DNA of 6,200 nt, taken from NCBI GenBank assembly GCA_027296385.1, contig JAPUJD010000142.1, positions 1 through 6,200 on the forward strand. Direction: 5' to 3'. The notes under the pieces were generated by a model, which made no database searches, was not told where the DNA came from, and saw only the letters and a list, made by a program, of their open reading frames with translations. Positions 5,200 to 6,200 of the stretch are shown piece after piece. The translations under genes were made by a program, and so were the position numbers. How positions within the stretch are numbered: position 1 is the first letter of the stretch; every line of letters starts with the position of its first letter. The DNA is from Acidobacteriota bacterium. Lineage in GTDB: Bacteria; Acidobacteriota; Thermoanaerobaculia; Multivoradales; JAHEKO01.

Positions 5200-6200
5200 A
5201 TGGAGACCGTGCGAATCAGCAACGGGCAGGGCTTCTGGGGCGACAGCGTCGATGCCCCGGTGGAGCTCCTGCGCGGCGGCGAGATCGACTATCTCGGCAT
5301 GGATTATCTGGCTGAAGTGACCTTGTCGATCATGATGCGGCAGAAGCTCAAGAATCCCGAGGCGGGCTACGCCACGGACTTCATCGGCTTCGTCCGGCGG
5401 GTCCTGCCGGAGCTGGTGCAGCGCAATGTCCGAGTGATCTGCAATGCGGGTGGGCTCAACCCTCATGGAGCGCGGGCCAAGGTCTTCGAGGTGGCGAGCG
5501 AGCTCGGTGTCAGTGGCTTCAAGGTGGGTGTGGTGGAGGGCGACGACATCCTGCCGCGGTTACCTGAGCTGATCGCGTCCGGGCACGAACTGGCCAATAT
5601 GGAGACTGCTGAGCCCATGGCGTCGATCATCGACCGAGTGACGAGCGCGAACGCCTACCTCGGTGCGCGAGCGGTGGTCGAGGCACTCGGCCAAGGGGCG
5701 TTGATCGTGCTCTGCGGACGGGTGACCGACACGGCGCTGGCGCTGGCGCCGATGGCGTACGAGTTCGGTTGGGATTTCGAGGACTGGGACCGTCTGTCCG
5801 CCGGCACGATTGCCGGCCACATCATCGAATGCGGGGCGCAGTGCACTGGCGGTAACTTCTCGCGCTGGTGGGAGGTGCCGGACCTGTGGAACGTCGGCTA
5901 CCCCGTCCTCGAGGCGAGCGCGGACGGCAGCTTCGTCGTCACCAAGCACGAGGGCACCGGCGGCATGGTCACGGTCGACACGGTCTCCGAGCAGCTGCTC
6001 TACGAGATGGGCGACCCGCGGGAGTACGTCGGCCCGGATTGCGTGGCTGATTTCACCAGCATCCGGCTCGATCAAGAGGGACCCGACCGGGTGCGGGTGT
6101 CGGGCATCAAGGGCAAGCCGCGAACGCCGTTTCTCAAGGTCTCGGCCTCCTATCTCGAGGGCTTCAAGGCCAGCGGACAGCTCACGGTGTCCGGACCGCG
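5200..6200 (+). CDS. AtuA-family (DUF1446) protein, 3'-partial
   Basis: The first 333 codons of a protein of the acyclic terpene utilisation AtuA family (DUF1446); the 3' end is outside the window. Family landmarks in order are GQGFWGDS (9-16), GGEIDYLGMDYLAE (27-40), NAGGLNPHG (75-83 region at the GGLN motif), VEGDD, NAYLGARA, GRVTDTALALAP, AGHIIECGAQCTGGNFS, TKHEGTGGMVTVDTVSEQLLYE, and VADFTSIRLDQEGPDRVRVSG near the right edge. The frame is uninterrupted. The biochemical function of AtuA is not established. In Pseudomonas its gene opens the atu cluster, which also encodes geranyl-CoA carboxylase, so a role in branched or isoprenoid acyl-CoA breakdown is inferred; the MCC-type carboxyltransferase about 2 kb upstream agrees with this. 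The ATG at 5200 starts just before the conserved RISNGQGF. No Shine-Dalgarno precedes it. Some homologues carry an extra C-terminal domain (DUF4387), which cannot be judged here. Confidence 0.9.
   Translation, partial: METVRISNGQGFWGDSVDAPVELLRGGEIDYLGMDYLAEVTLSIMMRQKLKNPEAGYATDFIGFVRRVLPELVQRNVRVICNAGGLNPHGARAKVFEVASELGVSGFKVGVVEGDDILPRLPELIASGHELANMETAEPMASIIDRVTSANAYLGARAVVEALGQGALIVLCGRVTDTALALAPMAYEFGWDFEDWDRLSAGTIAGHIIECGAQCTGGNFSRWWEVPDLWNVGYPVLEASADGSFVVTKHEGTGGMVTVDTVSEQLLYEMGDPREYVGPDCVADFTSIRLDQEGPDRVRVSGIKGKPRTPFLKVSASYLEGFKASGQLTVSGP

Noticed and set aside
5560..6075. Minus-strand open frame of 171 codons inside the AtuA-family gene
   Set aside because: Antisense of conserved DUF1446 motifs; no domain or start signal of its own.

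Overview
The window is about 65% GC (estimated by eye) and gene-dense. It carries six protein genes, two of them cut by the window edges, and no RNA gene, mobile element or CRISPR array that I can recognise. The gene families fit an aerobic, high-GC bacterium that degrades acyl-CoAs and makes molybdenum cofactor. The sequence does not fix the phylum; the acyl-CoA carboxylase resembles the MCC-like clade that I associate with Bacteroidota-type and related environmental bacteria, but this is an impression and not a placement. The far left end is a poly-C low-complexity stretch that looks like a damaged contig end.

Layout, left to right. A 5'-truncated MoeB/MOCS3-type E1-like enzyme with a C-terminal rhodanese domain (+, ends 722) meets a MoaD-MoaE fusion (-, 716-1417) tail to tail, with 7 bp overlap. 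From an 84-bp divergent promoter region, an MCC-type acyl-CoA carboxylase carboxyltransferase subunit (+, 1502-3166) is read, followed 8 bp later by a seven-helix membrane protein (+, 3175-3753). That protein meets a membrane-anchored coiled-coil protein with a C-terminal helix-hairpin-helix-like domain (-, 3750 to 5042 or 5057) tail to tail, sharing a CTAG. From a second divergent intergenic region of 157 bp, an AtuA/DUF1446-family gene (+, 5200 onward) runs off the right edge.

How the genes work together. The first two genes form a molybdopterin sulfur-transfer pair: the E1-like enzyme activates the MoaD C-terminus and its rhodanese domain supplies sulfur, while the MoaD-MoaE fusion is the molybdopterin synthase. 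The carboxyltransferase and the AtuA-family protein suggest branched-chain or isoprenoid acyl-CoA catabolism, because these families co-occur in the acyclic terpene utilisation cluster of Pseudomonas; the two genes here are separated by an operon break and an opposing gene, so the link is inference. The membrane protein and the coiled-coil protein have no assigned role.

The most notable points are the single-chain molybdopterin synthase whose MoaD Gly-Gly is internal, two convergent gene pairs whose stop codons overlap, and two genes with a -10-like box only 7-8 nt upstream of the ATG and no Shine-Dalgarno, which suggests leaderless transcripts. I found no convincing previously undescribed multi-gene system.
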